56,020 nucleotides of DNA. It comes from Oehlia diaphana. Its lineage: Eukaryota > Glomeromycota > Glomeromycetes > Glomerales > Glomeraceae. This document shows, piece after piece, positions 21,900 to 32,867 of the stretch. The number at the start of each line of letters is the position of its first letter. Position 1 is the stretch's first letter. The notes below the pieces were generated by a model. The model made no database searches, was not told the DNA's origin, and saw only the letters and a program-made list of their open reading frames with translations. The position numbers were made by a program, and so were the translations under genes. Location: NCBI GenBank assembly GCA_003833135.1, contig QZLH01000096.1, positions 126,060 through 182,079 of the forward strand, given 5' to 3'.

Positions 21900-23336
21900 T
21901 ATAGATCATATCAATTATTGAGACAGCACATTGGTGAGCTTGAGAAGCTGAGATTGAGGCTAGTAATGCCGAGTTTCTAAAGCAGGTTATGAGGGGAACG
22001 CCAAGCGTGATGCTGAGAATGCTCAACTCAAGTCTAGAGTCGGGAGCTTGAGAGCAGACTCGCAATATTGGAGCAGGGCTCCTTGGCAGTGGATGTCTAG
22101 GCACAGAATGATAAGGAAGCTGTTGACCAAAACAATGTCGACGCAAAGTTACTGGAGGAAAAGAAGCCAGGCACTTCACCCCTGAAGGACTCGCAAATGC
22201 ACCTGATCCGACCACAACCCAGCCCAGCCCAATCAGTGCAAACCCGATTGTAAAATAAATGAGACCGGCTCCAAATCATTAGAGGACAGGAGAGTGGACA
22301 CTTGGATGAGGTACGTAAGAAAAGGGTTAGTGATGAAATAAGGCAAAAGAAGCGGGAGAAAAAGCTTCAATTTGATACCAGATATAACTTCACAGAAAAA
22401 TTTGGACTCAGAGGCGATAGCAATACCTCTGTTATAATTTCCCAGGATTCTGCAATTCCTTTGAACAAAAAAAAAATAAACAAGGTTCAAATCCTCCTCC
22501 TGTTGAATCGGAGCAAATGACCGTCGATAAAAGATTCCCTATAATCAAAAAGTGGAACAAGATTTGAGATGGAAGCTAACCTCTTACACTAAAGATGGTT
22601 ATGGTAAGATTAATAAGGCGTTTGATATTCAGATTCCTGAGCACTCTTTAGAAGCAATTCTTACGAGATCTAGTGAAGTTACGGCGCAAAATATAATTGA
22701 TCTATTTAGAACAGCAATCAAAGTCAGACAAAAGGAGATTTTATGCTGGTATTGCTTCTATGAAGATCGAGTCAAGGATATCAAGTCTGTAAATAATATC
22801 GATGACCAATCAGCAAGGATATTGGTGTACAACGAGATCAAAGTCTTTCTCTCCGACATTACCGATGTTAACTTGCGACAGAAAAAATTTAGAGCCAAAA
22901 GAATTTACTGCTATTTACAGGAATAGGAATAGATAAAATCCAAGCAGTTACTTGTAGCGCAAGTGCGATTTCGAGTTTATCTGATAATCATATCCAGGAC
23001 ATTATTAATGATTTTCCAGCTGATGAGATGATCGGTGTTACAAATTGTAATGTGCACATGACTGAGTTTTTTACACCAACCGATGTCTCTAATTCTTCGT
23101 CCAAAGATGAGGTAACTAATCCAACTTATGACCGCTCCTATTTTCGCAACAAAACATTGGATCGATATCCTAATTTGTATAGAGAATTAAGTAGTGAAGA
23201 TTTCGATTACTATGGAATTACCGATGTGCCCATTATGCAAGCTAGGCCATGATGATGAGGAAAGTATAGAAGGTAAATATAGAGCTGGATCCTATTTTAT
23301 TAAATGTGAGCAGTATGAAATTGAGATAACTGCATA
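21900..23336 (+). pseudogene. Broken gene of a lineage-specific repetitive family (coiled coil to Cys-rich end)
   Basis: Plus-strand pieces in order: GELEKLRLEASNAEFLKQV-like and AENAQLKSRVGSL coiled-coil segments; SPLKDSQMH; LDEVRKKRVSDEIRQKKREK; RWKLTSYTKDGYGKINKAFD and the long open piece 22,552-22,926 ending FRAKRIYCYLQ; then shifted GIGIDKIQAVTCSASAISSL with IIDRF-like IINDFPADE; a further piece with DRSYFRNKTLDRYPNLYREL; and finally PLCKLGHDDEESIEGKY with SYFIKCEQYEIEITA and a stop at 23,336. The C-terminal C-x2-like Cys/His pattern suggests a small zinc ribbon. At least five frameshifts. I associate this layout with an expanded Rhizophagus-specific family of unknown function (memory, not verified). 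It may be the protein of a mobile element, because such families are highly repetitive. Confidence 0.55.
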
Positions 23337-23384
23337 GTCTCATTATTTTATAATACTATATTTCATGTGATATTTTTTGGCATG

Positions 23385-24021
23385 CCAAATTAACTGGTTA
23401 CCAAGTATTTTGACAAATAAGATCCGGTCCGACTTATACAAAAAATATAAAAAAGTAACTGGGCATGAGCCATGGCAATTATCAGAAGCACATGCATCAT
23501 AAGCTGTGATAAGTGTGTTAGCAAAATCTCAAGCCTCTGATTTCAAGCCTATCACTTTTGAGGCCAAACCTGATATAGAATTAATTAATTATCAAATTCG
23601 TGTTAGCGCATTTCACATACTTGAAATTCCGAAATAGTTTTAGAGAGACTGACAATTATAATTTGCATTTGCTCAGCCATGGGACTCGCTATGGGGAATT
23701 ATGGATTACATGGCGAATGGTATAAAAATGGAACGGAATATTGTCTTACTTGTAACAGTTCAACATTTTCAAGTTCGCAATAGTAGCATAGGCTGGTCAT
23801 GCGAAAGACTATCACCCAGCGATATCACGAAAGATTTGCTTAATTTTTTTTTCCAAATACATATCTTCCGAATAAGCGATATGAAAAGTATCGAAAAAAA
23901 AAAATACTGGAGAGGACATTTCGGACAAGACATTTATGCAGTTAAGATGGATATACTTTCGGTTGTGTTATGTATGCATTTGCAAGGAAGCAACAAGCTA
24001 ATTGACAATTTTCTCATTTAG
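23385..24021 (+). pseudogene. Second fragment of the same or a related repetitive family
   Basis: Frames read KYFDKIRSDLYKKYKKVTGH, EPWQLSEAHAS then a stop, ISVLAKSQASDFKPITFEAK and DIELINYQIRV, then in another frame LLSHGTRYGELWIT, and GEWYKNGTEYCLTCNSSTF with a possible CxxC zinc-binding pair. The longest open piece (23,701-24,021) is partly out of phase with these conserved segments (it includes IGWSCERLSPSDI). Stops and shifts every 100-200 bp. Continuous with the preceding pseudogene and on the same strand. It could be the downstream half of the same ancestral gene or a second copy. Confidence 0.5.
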
Positions 24022-24379
24022 GATTTTGAAAATCATATTAACATTATAATGCTTCGCTCATATGAAATTTTTTTCATTTTAGTTTAAAGTTGTATCATAA
24101 ATGGCCTAGGATCCGCGTACTTTCTCCATCTTTGATAGCATCATACTTTTTTATATATTACGAGAACATCGTTTGATCGAGCAAAATTCTCATTTTTTTT
24201 GCGTATACAAAACATGACATTTACCCTAGCGTAACCGTGAAAAGTGTATTTTTCACCCACCTCTAAACGCGAAATACTATTTATCTAGTTTTTTTCGAGT
24301 GGGCAAAAACTTATTTGTCACTCATTATTTGTCACCTGCACGTTTGTCATATAGAGCGAATTCGGAGCAAAAGAATCTA
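24022..24379. other. Gap between broken genes
   Basis: About 360 bp without recognisable coding sequence. TTATTTGTCACTCATTATTT-like and CACCTGCACG segments are present but I can assign no function. Confidence 0.4.
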
Positions 24380-25172
24380 CAGAAAGTGGATAGCATAAAA
24401 AGGATCTTCAAGAGGCCTCAAATGCAAGTTCTGATTTTGAGATAACGCAAAAAAAAGGCCTAAGAGATCCCTCACCGCCAGAAATGATGAGAATGAAATT
24501 TTCAGCATTAGTAGACAACGGAGAAGAAATTCATCGTATTGAACCAGCAACAGCAACTACCGTCTGGAAAACATGTTGAAGATATTTTTAATGAAAATAT
24601 TTCGCAATTACAAAATCTACAAAGGTCAAGGAAAAATTAGATGCAATAGAAAGGGCAACATTGAGATATTGTTTATCGAGGGTAATTGACCTTTCATACG
24701 CGGGACTGGTTTTCCGTTGTCGAACTTGAATTCATGGAAGAAGATTACAAGACCATCCTACAAGATCCTGACTTGGAAGAAGAGGTTAATATTTTTATCA
24801 CAGAAGTGAAAAAGGTAATTAATGTGTATAGGTACAATATATTAGTTTACATATGTATGATTTACACTTTTTCATTTTATGCTTAGATGGTTCGAAATGA
24901 CCCAAACAAGGCGTATAAATATTGCATGAAAAGACATATAACTCAGTGGTCAATACGTGCATATATAAAATTAGTAAAATTTATGATGATTTGTAAGTTT
25001 TTTTTTTCAATATTTATATTTACTTTGTCCTGATTTTCACTCTAACTCTTATATAGTCTATTTGAGGTTAAATTGTACGGACATGCTAGTTGTGGAAATG
25101 AAACTCACACCGAAATTGACATTATCCGCGAAGACAACTTCATATATTGTAGACCTCAAAATATATTATAAA
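24380..25172 (+). pseudogene. Broken multi-exon gene, unknown
   Basis: An acidic and Ser-rich start (EASNASSDFEITQKKGLRD, then PSPPEMMRMKFSALVDNGEE) is followed by frameshifts and by an open exon (24,686-24,813) with DWFSVVELEFMEEDYKTILQ and DPDLEEEVNIFITEVKK. A GTAATT...CTTAG intron (about 24,814-24,887) leads to MVRNDPNKAYKYCMKRHITQ and WSIRAYIKLVKFM. A further intron to ATATAG at about 25,056 precedes a short end with LYGHASCGNETHTEID, partly in a shifted frame. No family recognised. It looks like the N-terminal part of another lineage-specific gene. Confidence 0.45.
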
Positions 25173-25212
25173 TGATAAATAAAATCATGCATGATTTTGC
25201 TATTATTTTATT

Positions 25213-26244
25213 TTATATCAGGCTATTAAACTCATGAATTACATTTAGGGGTGAATCGTTTTTCCCTTTGAGCAGATCAGCAAATTTTGAAAAAGGCCGA
25301 AAGTGTGATGTTCGATTTTTGAGTTCCTCAAGTGTTGATATTGGTGAATGGGAGTTCGCTGTGCATGTTAATGCTACAAAGGCGCTGTCGATCCACAAGA
25401 GCTAACCAATCTATATTAAATGGAATAATTTGAATTTAACAGATGAGCAGGCGAAAATAGTAAGAGTGCCATTTTAACAAATTGCCGGAATATATGGACA
25501 CATGTTGCTCGAAGATTTAGTAAATGGATTTATTTGGTTTTCCTGGGGCATCATTTGAACTGCCAACAAAATTATCTCAAATTTATAAGTTAAGCCGACT
25601 GTAAAAATCGTTACAGGTCCATCCAAAAAAGATCATTGTGTTCAAGTGCATCAGATCTAGAAATGCATTAAACAATTCATTTTTTGCTTGCTCGGAAATA
25701 CTTGGAAGGCGCCTGGTGAATTCCCTAAGAACAATATTATGATGACGAGCCAACCGGGCTTGAAGAAGTTTTTCCCATACATCTTCACACCGGGTTAAAT
25801 AATCCCATCTATCGTACTTTTCATCTTCGCCATCAACTATCTTTGGTTCTTCATCATCTATTAATCCTAGAGCCTTCAAAAATTCGTAATCCTCATCCAC
25901 GGCACTAAAATCAGTAAGTTTTGTTCCATAGCTAATTTAATACTCTAAATTTACTTTCTTTAATTTAACGTTCTAATGCCTCTTCGATTAAAAGCAGCGG
26001 TTGCTGCTTAAGCAAGCTGGTCGAAAATAGATTGCATAAAAATCGGGTCGGATAGAAGGATTAGAGATGTCTGAATTATCGTCGAAATAATCATGTGAGG
26101 AAGTCGATCACCTGAAATGCGCAGTGCGATATCAGAAAATTTCTTGCCGAAAGAATAGGGGCTGCGACGTAAGATTTGCATAAATGTCAAGCACAGTGAA
26201 TTTCGATAAATATTTTCTTTTCTCACTCCGGGCGATACTATCAA
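25213..26244 (-). pseudogene. Broken minus-strand gene, unknown
   Basis: Three minus-strand coding pieces: 26,244-26,008 (MIVSPGVRKENIYRNSLCLT, with shifted alternatives such as SKFTVLDIYANLT), 25,900-25,583 (EDYEFLKALGLIDDEEPKIV, EKYDRWDYLTRCEDVWEKLL, RLARHHNIVLREFTRRLPSI, FFGWTCNDFY) and 25,398-25,213 (LWIDSAFVALTCTANSHSPI, FSKFADLLKGKNDSP). An acceptor-like TTTTAG precedes the middle piece, so it is probably an exon. Codon use and hydrophobic spacing are convincingly protein-like, but the pieces do not join without shifts. It is convergent with the plus-strand remnants and marks the right border of the island. Confidence 0.5.
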
Positions 26245-26532
26245 TAAAACAGTATTCGACCTCTCTTGCTACTCAATTCGAGGAAAAGAGTCAACTATAT
26301 TTCCCGAAATCCTATCTTCGAAAAAAATAAAAAGTTATATAGAAAAGCAGATAACCTATAAAGATAGTGTAATTAACTTTTTCCCCAAGATTTTAATCGA
26401 GGGAAGGGCAATCATTATTTCGCATATGGGATTTGGGGATGCTTTGGGGATGCTTCTCCGAAAGATTCGAAAACAAGGTAACGCTCTGGAAAAGATTAAT
26501 GGTGGCATGTTGTTCAGCGTATCAATTGTAGT
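26245..26532. other. Spacer at the island border
   Basis: About 290 bp with no recognisable gene. The right end is the 8-bp target-site duplication ATTGTAGT of the following element (26,525-26,532). Confidence 0.4.
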
Positions 26533-27171
26533 TAGGGATAGTAAATTCCTAGGTAAGACCTGGTCCTAGGACCTGGTCTGCAGATTTTTTAAGTCCAAAT
26601 TTTGGACCAGAAGCGGACCAGGTCCTAAAAAGTCCTAGCCAATAAAGTATCAATATATTCGATAGAAATCAAACATTAAATATGTAGGTTATAAGAGACC
26701 TATATAAAATTATATTATGTTTAAATTATATATGTATAGTTTGCTGTAAATTTGATTTAAGTAATAATAACTTATAAAAAAATGCACTGCAATATTGCAA
26801 TACAATTTTATATTATTAAAATCATATTAAATGAGTTGTGATATTGCGATTCACATTTTTATATTAAAATCATATAAAAAGGTGAATTGCAATACCGCAA
26901 CTCACTTTTTTTATATAAAATCAATATAAGAAAGTGAATCGCAATACCGCAACTCACTTTTTTTTATATAAAATCATATAAAAAAGTGAATCCCAATATT
27001 ACAATTACTTTTTTTATATTTAGTTATCACCAAATTCATAAAATCTATAAATAACTTAGTTCAGGACCAGGTCTGGAACTGGTCCTAACAGGATCTGGTC
27101 TGCAGGTCCGTTCAATAAGACTTATAGGTCCCAGGACCAGAATTGAACCAAGACTGACCTAACCATCCCTA
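26533..27171. mobile_element. hAT-like non-autonomous element (MITE, 639 bp)
   Basis: Termini TAGGGATAGT (left) and ACCATCCCTA (right; reverse complement TAGGGATGGT). The inverted match continues after a 7-bp insertion as TAGGTAAGACCTGG versus TAGGTCAGTCTTGG. The flanks are ATTGTAGT (26,525-26,532) and CTTGTAGT (27,172-27,179), an 8-bp duplication matching at 7 of 8 positions; 8 bp is the hAT superfamily signature. Subterminal sequence is packed with GGACCAGGTC/GACCTGGTCC motifs on both sides, as expected for transposase-binding sites. No coding capacity. Confidence 0.85.
26780..27010. repeat. Tandem array of imperfect palindromes inside the hAT-like element
   Basis: Five diverged units of about 50-57 bp. 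The best read AGTGAATCGCAATACCGCAA followed by CTCACTTTTTTTATATAAAA. Each unit core, GTGAATYGCAATACCGCAAC then TCAC, is itself an imperfect palindrome. The outer units (about 26,783 and 26,985) are more degenerate. Confidence 0.8.
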
Positions 27172-27586
27172 CTTGTAGTACTGACAATATTTTAAGCTCA
27201 CTAATCCTCAAATTTGATGCATTATAGATCAGGCCAATTTACAAACCATTAGCAATGTTAATGCTTGGAAGGATTTGAAAAAAGTGTTAACAATGTTAAC
27301 TATCAATAAATAAGGCAAGTGTCTTGGATCATTTTTTAGATGAATAATTTAGAATAGGATTTATTATATGTTATTTTAATTATTACATATTTATATATTT
27401 TAAATATATATAAATTTATTAATAAAAATCAACAATAAACATAATATAAAAATTAATGAAAGAATAACTGCAGATTAATACCAATTACTTCAATTATACT
27501 ATGAAAATTAATCAAGGAATTTTTGTTACAGAGATATGAGAAATCCTTAATAGGATTAATAACATTGAGCAATTAGAACCTTAGAC

Positions 27587-28536
27587 AGGATCTGCCTATT
27601 ACTAAGATAGGTCACCCTGTGATTTAAGGTAAGGTTTACATATAAAACTCTTTAAAGAGCCTACTATAAAAGAAATTTTATCCCTTTGTTTGTAGATCTT
27701 AGTAAGCAAATTTGCCTACCAGTAAAATTATAAGCCATCCAATAATTATAGAAAAATGAAATACAGCTTATTAGAATCGTCTCATCAAGATGAATTTAAT
27801 AGTGGTAAGCACATGCCTTTAGGTATGGTAAAACAATTGCAAATTAGAAAAAGATTAGCAGATTAGTATAATTATATGCTTTATATTTTTCCAATTTGTG
27901 ACAGATTTATCACATCTAGAGATATATGATTACTACCATTAGATTCGCCTTGATGAGATAATTCTAATAAACTATATTCTATGTTTCTATGACTAGAATT
28001 TTTGCTTAGAAATTTTCAGACAAATAAAATCCAAATAAGCAGGCAAATTTGCCTACTAAATTTTTAAGCAGATTATGAATCATTCAGTAATCATAGAAGG
28101 ATGAAATATAACTCATTAGAATCTTCTCATCAAGATGAATCTAATGGTGGTAATTACGTATCTTTATGTATGATAAATTTATCACAAATTGGAAAAATAT
28201 AAAGTATATAATTATGCTGATCTGCTAATATTTTTTCAATTTGCAACTGATATATTATACCTAAAGGCATATACTTACCACCATTGGATTCATTCTAATG
28301 AGACAATTCTAATGAGCTGTATTTCATTTTTCTATGATTACTAGATAACTCATAATTTTGCTAGCAGGCAAATTTGTCTGCCAAGATCTACAAACAAAGG
28401 GATATTATATTATTATGATTTTTTTTCTTTTTAGTTAATTAATCAATAGAATTTAAGCAAATCCTAAGGTAAGGTTTTATATGAAAATAAAATTTTTACT
28501 AGTGACATATCTTAATAGTAGGTGGAGCTCTTCCTG
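27587..28536. mobile_element. MITE copy A (interrupted by a foldback element)
   Basis: Left end GCCTATTACTAAGATAGGTC and right end, reverse-complemented, CACCTACTATTAAGATATGT. Without the 720-bp insertion it is about 230 bp long and aligns end to end with copy B (29,022-29,257), sharing ACATATAAAACTCTTTAAA and ATAGAATTTAAGCAAATYCT. It is the occupied partner of an occupied/empty-site pair. Confidence 0.8.
27682..28401. mobile_element. Foldback-type element nested in MITE copy A
   Basis: Ends CCCTTTGTTTGTAGATCTT and AAGATCTACAAACAAAGGG are perfect 19-bp inverted repeats. Inside are four diverged ~110-bp modules (TTAGAATCGTCTCATCAAGA type) in alternating orientation (+ - + -). These form two hairpins that are themselves inverted copies of each other; even the two loop sequences (GCAGATTAGTATAATTATAT and its mirrored relative) are inverted. 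Comparison with copy B shows the pre-insertion site AAATTTTATATTATATT, giving either a 2-bp AT duplication or no duplication. No coding capacity is evident. Confidence 0.85.
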
Positions 28537-28739
28537 AATATCTTTAAAACAGGTTGTAAGTTACACTTTTAGTTAAATAAAGCTTAAGCTTGAATTTTAT
28601 TAATTTTTGCGATAGATATTAGAAAAATATTTGGTATTTCTAAAGTACTATAATAAAGTGCAAAACTAAAAATATAAGAACAAATAATCTTCCAAAAATA
28701 GACAAAGGATTAGTGAAAAAAAAGTATGATCACTGCTCA

Positions 28740-28905
28740 AATTATACTTTTAGCAAATTAGTCCATTTTTTAAGAGTTCAAAAAATCATTTTTTGTAAAT
28801 ATCTTGGTATCAAGTAATCTAATCACTGGATACTGATATATTTACAAAAAACAATTTTTTGAGTTTTAGCGATAAGTGGTGTTTTTGGCCAAAAGTTAAT
28901 TATAA
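28740..28905. mobile_element. Inverted-repeat element (probable MITE)
   Basis: Arms of about 60-70 bp: left CAAAAAATCATTTTTTGTAA plus ATATCTTGGTATCAAGT, mirrored by ACTGGATACTGATATATTTA plus CAAAAAACAATTTTTTGAG. The outer arms continue with AATTATACTTTTAGC versus GCCAAAAGTTAATTATAA. Borders are approximate. Confidence 0.6.
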
Positions 28906-29021
28906 CCTTTATATTAAATATTCAGAATCCTAAGCAATTTGTTAATAATTTTATGAAGAAGCACAGAAAGCTAATCAAAATGAAATAGGATCAATTAGTT
29001 CATTTGTTCAATATATCATCT

Positions 29022-29257
29022 TCAGAACTCACCTACTACTAAGATAAGTCACACTGTGGTTTAAAATAAAATTTACATATAAAACTCTTTAAAAATCTTA
29101 TTATAAAAGGAAATTTTATATTATATTGTAATGATTTTTTTTCTTTTTATTTAATTAACCAATAGAATTTAAGCAAATTCTAAGGTAAGATTTCATATGA
29201 AATGAAATTTCTACCAGTATACCAATAATATATCTTAGTAGTAGATGAAATTCTGAA
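29022..29257. mobile_element. MITE copy B (empty-site relative of copy A)
   Basis: Terminal inverted repeats of about 25 bp: CAGAACTCACCTACTACTAA then GATA at the left; right end, reverse-complemented, CAGAATTTCATCTACTACTA then AGATA. The interior matches copy A on both sides of the foldback insertion and is uninterrupted. Related, inverted copies occur at 38,120 and 52,075. Confidence 0.8.
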
Positions 29258-29555
29258 TAGGCCTATTGAATAAACTCAACTTCAAATATTTTTACAATTT
29301 ATTTATCACCCCAAAAAAAAATATTTAATACATACATCACATTATACACATTATATAATTGTAAGTAATCAGATAAATTATTAATTCTTATCTATTTACA
29401 AAATGCAATGGTGTTGTAATAACCGAAAATTAATCAACGGATAAATAATTAACCGATGGGTAAACATTTAACCGAAGGAATAATATTTAACTGGAATAGT
29501 TAAAAAGAAATGATAGAATATAGTTACACAATATTATTTATAGTTATTTATTTTT
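29258..29555. other. AT-rich spacer with short AACCGA repeats
   Basis: At 29,420-29,490 the motif TTAACCGATGG/TTAACCGAAGG recurs three to four times at about 20-25 bp spacing, directly before the assembly gap. Nothing else visible. Confidence 0.5.
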
Positions 29556-30245
29556 NNNNNNNNNNNNNNNNNNNNNNNNNNNNNNNNNNNNNNNNNNNNN
29601 NNNNNNNNNNNNNNNNNNNNNNNNNNNNNNNNNNNNNNNNNNNNNNNNNNNNNNNNNNNNNNNNNNNNNNNNNNNNNNNNNNNNNNNNNNNNNNNNNNNN
29701 NNNNNNNNNNNNNNNNNNNNNNNNNNNNNNNNNNNNNNNNNNNNNNNNNNNNNNNNNNNNNNNNNNNNNNNNNNNNNNNNNNNNNNNNNNNNNNNNNNNN
29801 NNNNNNNNNNNNNNNNNNNNNNNNNNNNNNNNNNNNNNNNNNNNNNNNNNNNNNNNNNNNNNNNNNNNNNNNNNNNNNNNNNNNNNNNNNNNNNNNNNNN
29901 NNNNNNNNNNNNNNNNNNNNNNNNNNNNNNNNNNNNNNNNNNNNNNNNNNNNNNNNNNNNNNNNNNNNNNNNNNNNNNNNNNNNNNNNNNNNNNNNNNNN
30001 NNNNNNNNNNNNNNNNNNNNNNNNNNNNNNNNNNNNNNNNNNNNNNNNNNNNNNNNNNNNNNNNNNNNNNNNNNNNNNNNNNNNNNNNNNNNNNNNNNNN
30101 NNNNNNNNNNNNNNNNNNNNNNNNNNNNNNNNNNNNNNNNNNNNNNNNNNNNNNNNNNNNNNNNNNNNNNNNNNNNNNNNNNNNNNNNNNNNNNNNNNNN
30201 NNNNNNNNNNNNNNNNNNNNNNNNNNNNNNNNNNNNNNNNNNNNN
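29556..30245. other. Assembly gap (690 N)
   Basis: An uninterrupted run of N. The open frame that spans it is an artefact. The gap sits in repeat-rich DNA next to the AACCGA repeats. Confidence 0.99.
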
Positions 30246-31490
30246 ATTTTATTTATAGTTTAGTTTAGTTTAGTCACGAGATGGTCACATGATAATATAG
30301 AAAAGATAGAAATAGTAGAAATAGTTTTCTTAAATTGTTATAAAAAGAAGTGGTTTTCTACAAGATTTCCACATGACCACATTCCAGTTCACTCCAATCT
30401 ACTTTATTTTTAATAAAGGTAATAAAAATTAAATTCGTCAATAAATCTTAACACATTCTTTTTGCCGTTTTCTTATAAGTAAAACGTGTCCCAATAATTT
30501 TATTGGTTAAATAAATAAAATGAGGAGAAACTATCGCAAATTGAAATTCTAGTAAGAAATTTTAATTTTTGTCTTAATTTTTTTGTTCTAACCAAGCAAT
30601 GTTATTTTAAGAACTCTCACCACGTCGGTGGCAACATACGATAAATTTTTATCCTATAGGCAGCAGGTGTCACAGTGTTTCTATTTTGAAAAAAAAATAT
30701 TTCCTTATAATAATATAAAAAAATATTAAAATTAAATGTTTTTTTTATTAAAGTTTCAAAAATTCAAACTTTACTTATAGAATTTTATAGTATCTAATTT
30801 CAAAGCTGATTTTTCTAAAATAAAAGTTAAAAATTACTATTTTTTTATTAAAATTTTAAAAATTTAAAACTTTATCTATAAAATTCAATATTTCTACAAT
30901 AATATAAAAAAAAAAATTTCAAAATTTATACAGGATGAATTTGATTGGGCTAACTAATATTTATAATTACATCATCTTTACTATTTGTTTATATTGTTTT
31001 TTCATTTTTTCCTTCCTCCTTTTTTTTTTCATTTTATTTTCCTTTCTTTTTCCATTCCATTTCCTTTTTTTATTTATAAGATCTTTAGGTTCTTCTAAGT
31101 TTTACAATTTCTAATATAATATTTTATCTTAATGTATTAAAAAGATATGTTTTCTTTTTTATTAGTTTTATTTTTTAATTTTGTTTCTTACTAACTATAT
31201 TTTCTTTTCTTTATACTATTCTTTAACTCCTTTTTCTTTAACATTATGTGATATGTTTTGCTTTTAACTTGCTTTTATTTAATTATTAACTTTTTTTGTA
31301 GGTTTACTCTTAAACTTAATTATAAAGGTTTTTTTTTTTTTTTATAATAGATATCTTTTTTTATTCTTTAAGTTCTTGCTTATTTTTTAATTTTTATTCT
31401 TTACTAACTATCTTTTCTTTACTTTATGCTGCTCTTTAATTTAATATGTTTTACTTTTCTGTCATGAATTTTACTTTTTGATTTTATAGG
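30246..31490. other. AT-rich intergenic DNA
   Basis: Starts with a short TTTAG tandem (30,258-30,273). The rest is T-rich on the plus strand with no supported gene. Confidence 0.6.
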
Positions 31491-31496
31491 TTTCAT

Positions 31497-31715
31497 AGAA
31501 CCTTGAGCTATACATAAAAAGGTAAGGTAAGGGTTTGCGTAGAATTAACCAAAATAATCATGTAGATCTTTTCTTTTATAGATAATGCCAGCTGGAATTT
31601 ATTTTCTTTTTTAGATACTGACTGGAATTATCATAATTCCAACTTTGAAAAAATGCGTAGAGCTAATAATAAATATTTTGGCTACACCTTACTTTTATAT
31701 ATAGCTCAGGGTTCT
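31497..31715. mobile_element. hAT-like MITE (219 bp)
   Basis: Left end AGAACCTTGAGCTATACATA; right end, reverse-complemented, AGAACCCTGAGCTATATATA. Both continue into AAAAGGTAAGGT/AAAAGTAAGGT. The flanks GGTTTCAT (31,489-31,496) and GGTTTTAT (31,716-31,723) match at 7 of 8 bases, an 8-bp target-site duplication as in hAT elements. No coding capacity. Confidence 0.8.
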
Positions 31716-31723
31716 GGTTTTAT

Positions 31724-32867
31724 CATCATTTCATTTTTAACTTTTTATGAGTTTTATTCTTTATTCATAGCTTTGTTCTTTTATTTGCTTTGTTATTATC
31801 ATATATTTTTTTATATATATGTACTATAATTACTAGTTCTATTAAAAATAAATTAAGTATGAATTTGATAATTATTAAATTATTATATTACAAAAAAATT
31901 TGCAAATAAAAGTATTGCAAATTTTTAATGAAAATAAATTAAAATAACCAATTAAAATTGATTGGTATAAAATATAAAATTTTTAGAAAGGTGATTTAAT
32001 CTGAGTTATTTAACCTGGAGGCAAGTTAGTAAAACTCTTCATTTAAAATAAAATATAATAATTATAAAATTCCAATATATACCCTATAAAAAATTTTATC
32101 TGTTATTTCTGTAAAAAATGAGCTTTTCACGGATTCATTCACGGAAAATGAAAATAATTTGATAAATTCCACGATATAAGGTTATTAATTCCAAAAATAT
32201 GAGCCTTTTACGGAAAAAAGATGGAATATAAAAAATGGATTGACTTTTTTTACAGGGATATAGTATTGCTAAATTCAAATCAAACTGGTTTAGATTAGTT
32301 TAATTTAACTTAAAAGGTTTCAACCAGTTCAATTTAACTTAAAGTTGATGAAGTTAATAAAATCAATGAAGTCAATTTAGTTTAATTTACTTCTCAAGTT
32401 AAATCAAGTCAGATTATTCCTAAAAATTTAATTATTTACAATAATTTAATAATTTTATAATTTAAATTTTCATTAATAAATTGTATTCTTATTTTTTAGA
32501 ATATTTTTAATTTCATTTTTTGGAATTCAGGTATTTTTCAATTTCAATTTAATAATATACTAACTAATTATTGTATCTTTTTAAGCTTGTTGAAGTTATT
32601 GAAATTTTTAATGTTAATAAATTTCTCTTAATACTATACTAAGCTTAAATCATAAGATTAAGAGATTATATATACTATTTAATAAAATATGAATAATAAA
32701 TACTTTATTTTATAGCTGATTTTACATTAATTATTAATTAATCAATTTATATATAATTAACATACAATACTAAATTATTACTAATTCTATAAATCTCTAT
32801 GAACATTTCATGCCAAATAAATAAAATAATAAATTACAATTAATCAAAAATTTTTTACTATATATTA
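31724..32867. other. AT-rich intergenic DNA downstream of the glucosyltransferase
   Basis: Contains a small inverted-repeat element (32,077-32,262) and, at 32,300-32,410, a degenerate tandem of TTTAATTTAACTTAA/AGTTGATGAAGT-like units. It is the 3' flank of the minus-strand gene ending at 32,868. Confidence 0.5.
32077..32262. mobile_element. Possible MITE (~185 bp)
   Basis: Left TATATACCCTATAAAAAATT versus right end, reverse-complemented, CTATATCCCTGTAAAAAAAG. The interior has TTTCACGGATTCATTCACGG and TTTTACGGAAAA motifs in both halves. No clear duplication of the target site. Confidence 0.5.

Noticed and set aside
22470..22510. tRNA-like GGTTCAAATCC box
   Set aside because: A T-loop-like string only; no acceptor stem or D-arm around it, and it lies within a coding remnant.
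14655..26244. Frameshifts as sequencing errors
   Set aside because: Frame-perfect long genes occur in the same window, and errors would not be restricted to one island; read data would still be decisive.
29510..30268. 252-residue open frame
   Set aside because: It runs through the N gap; only about 20 residues are real sequence.
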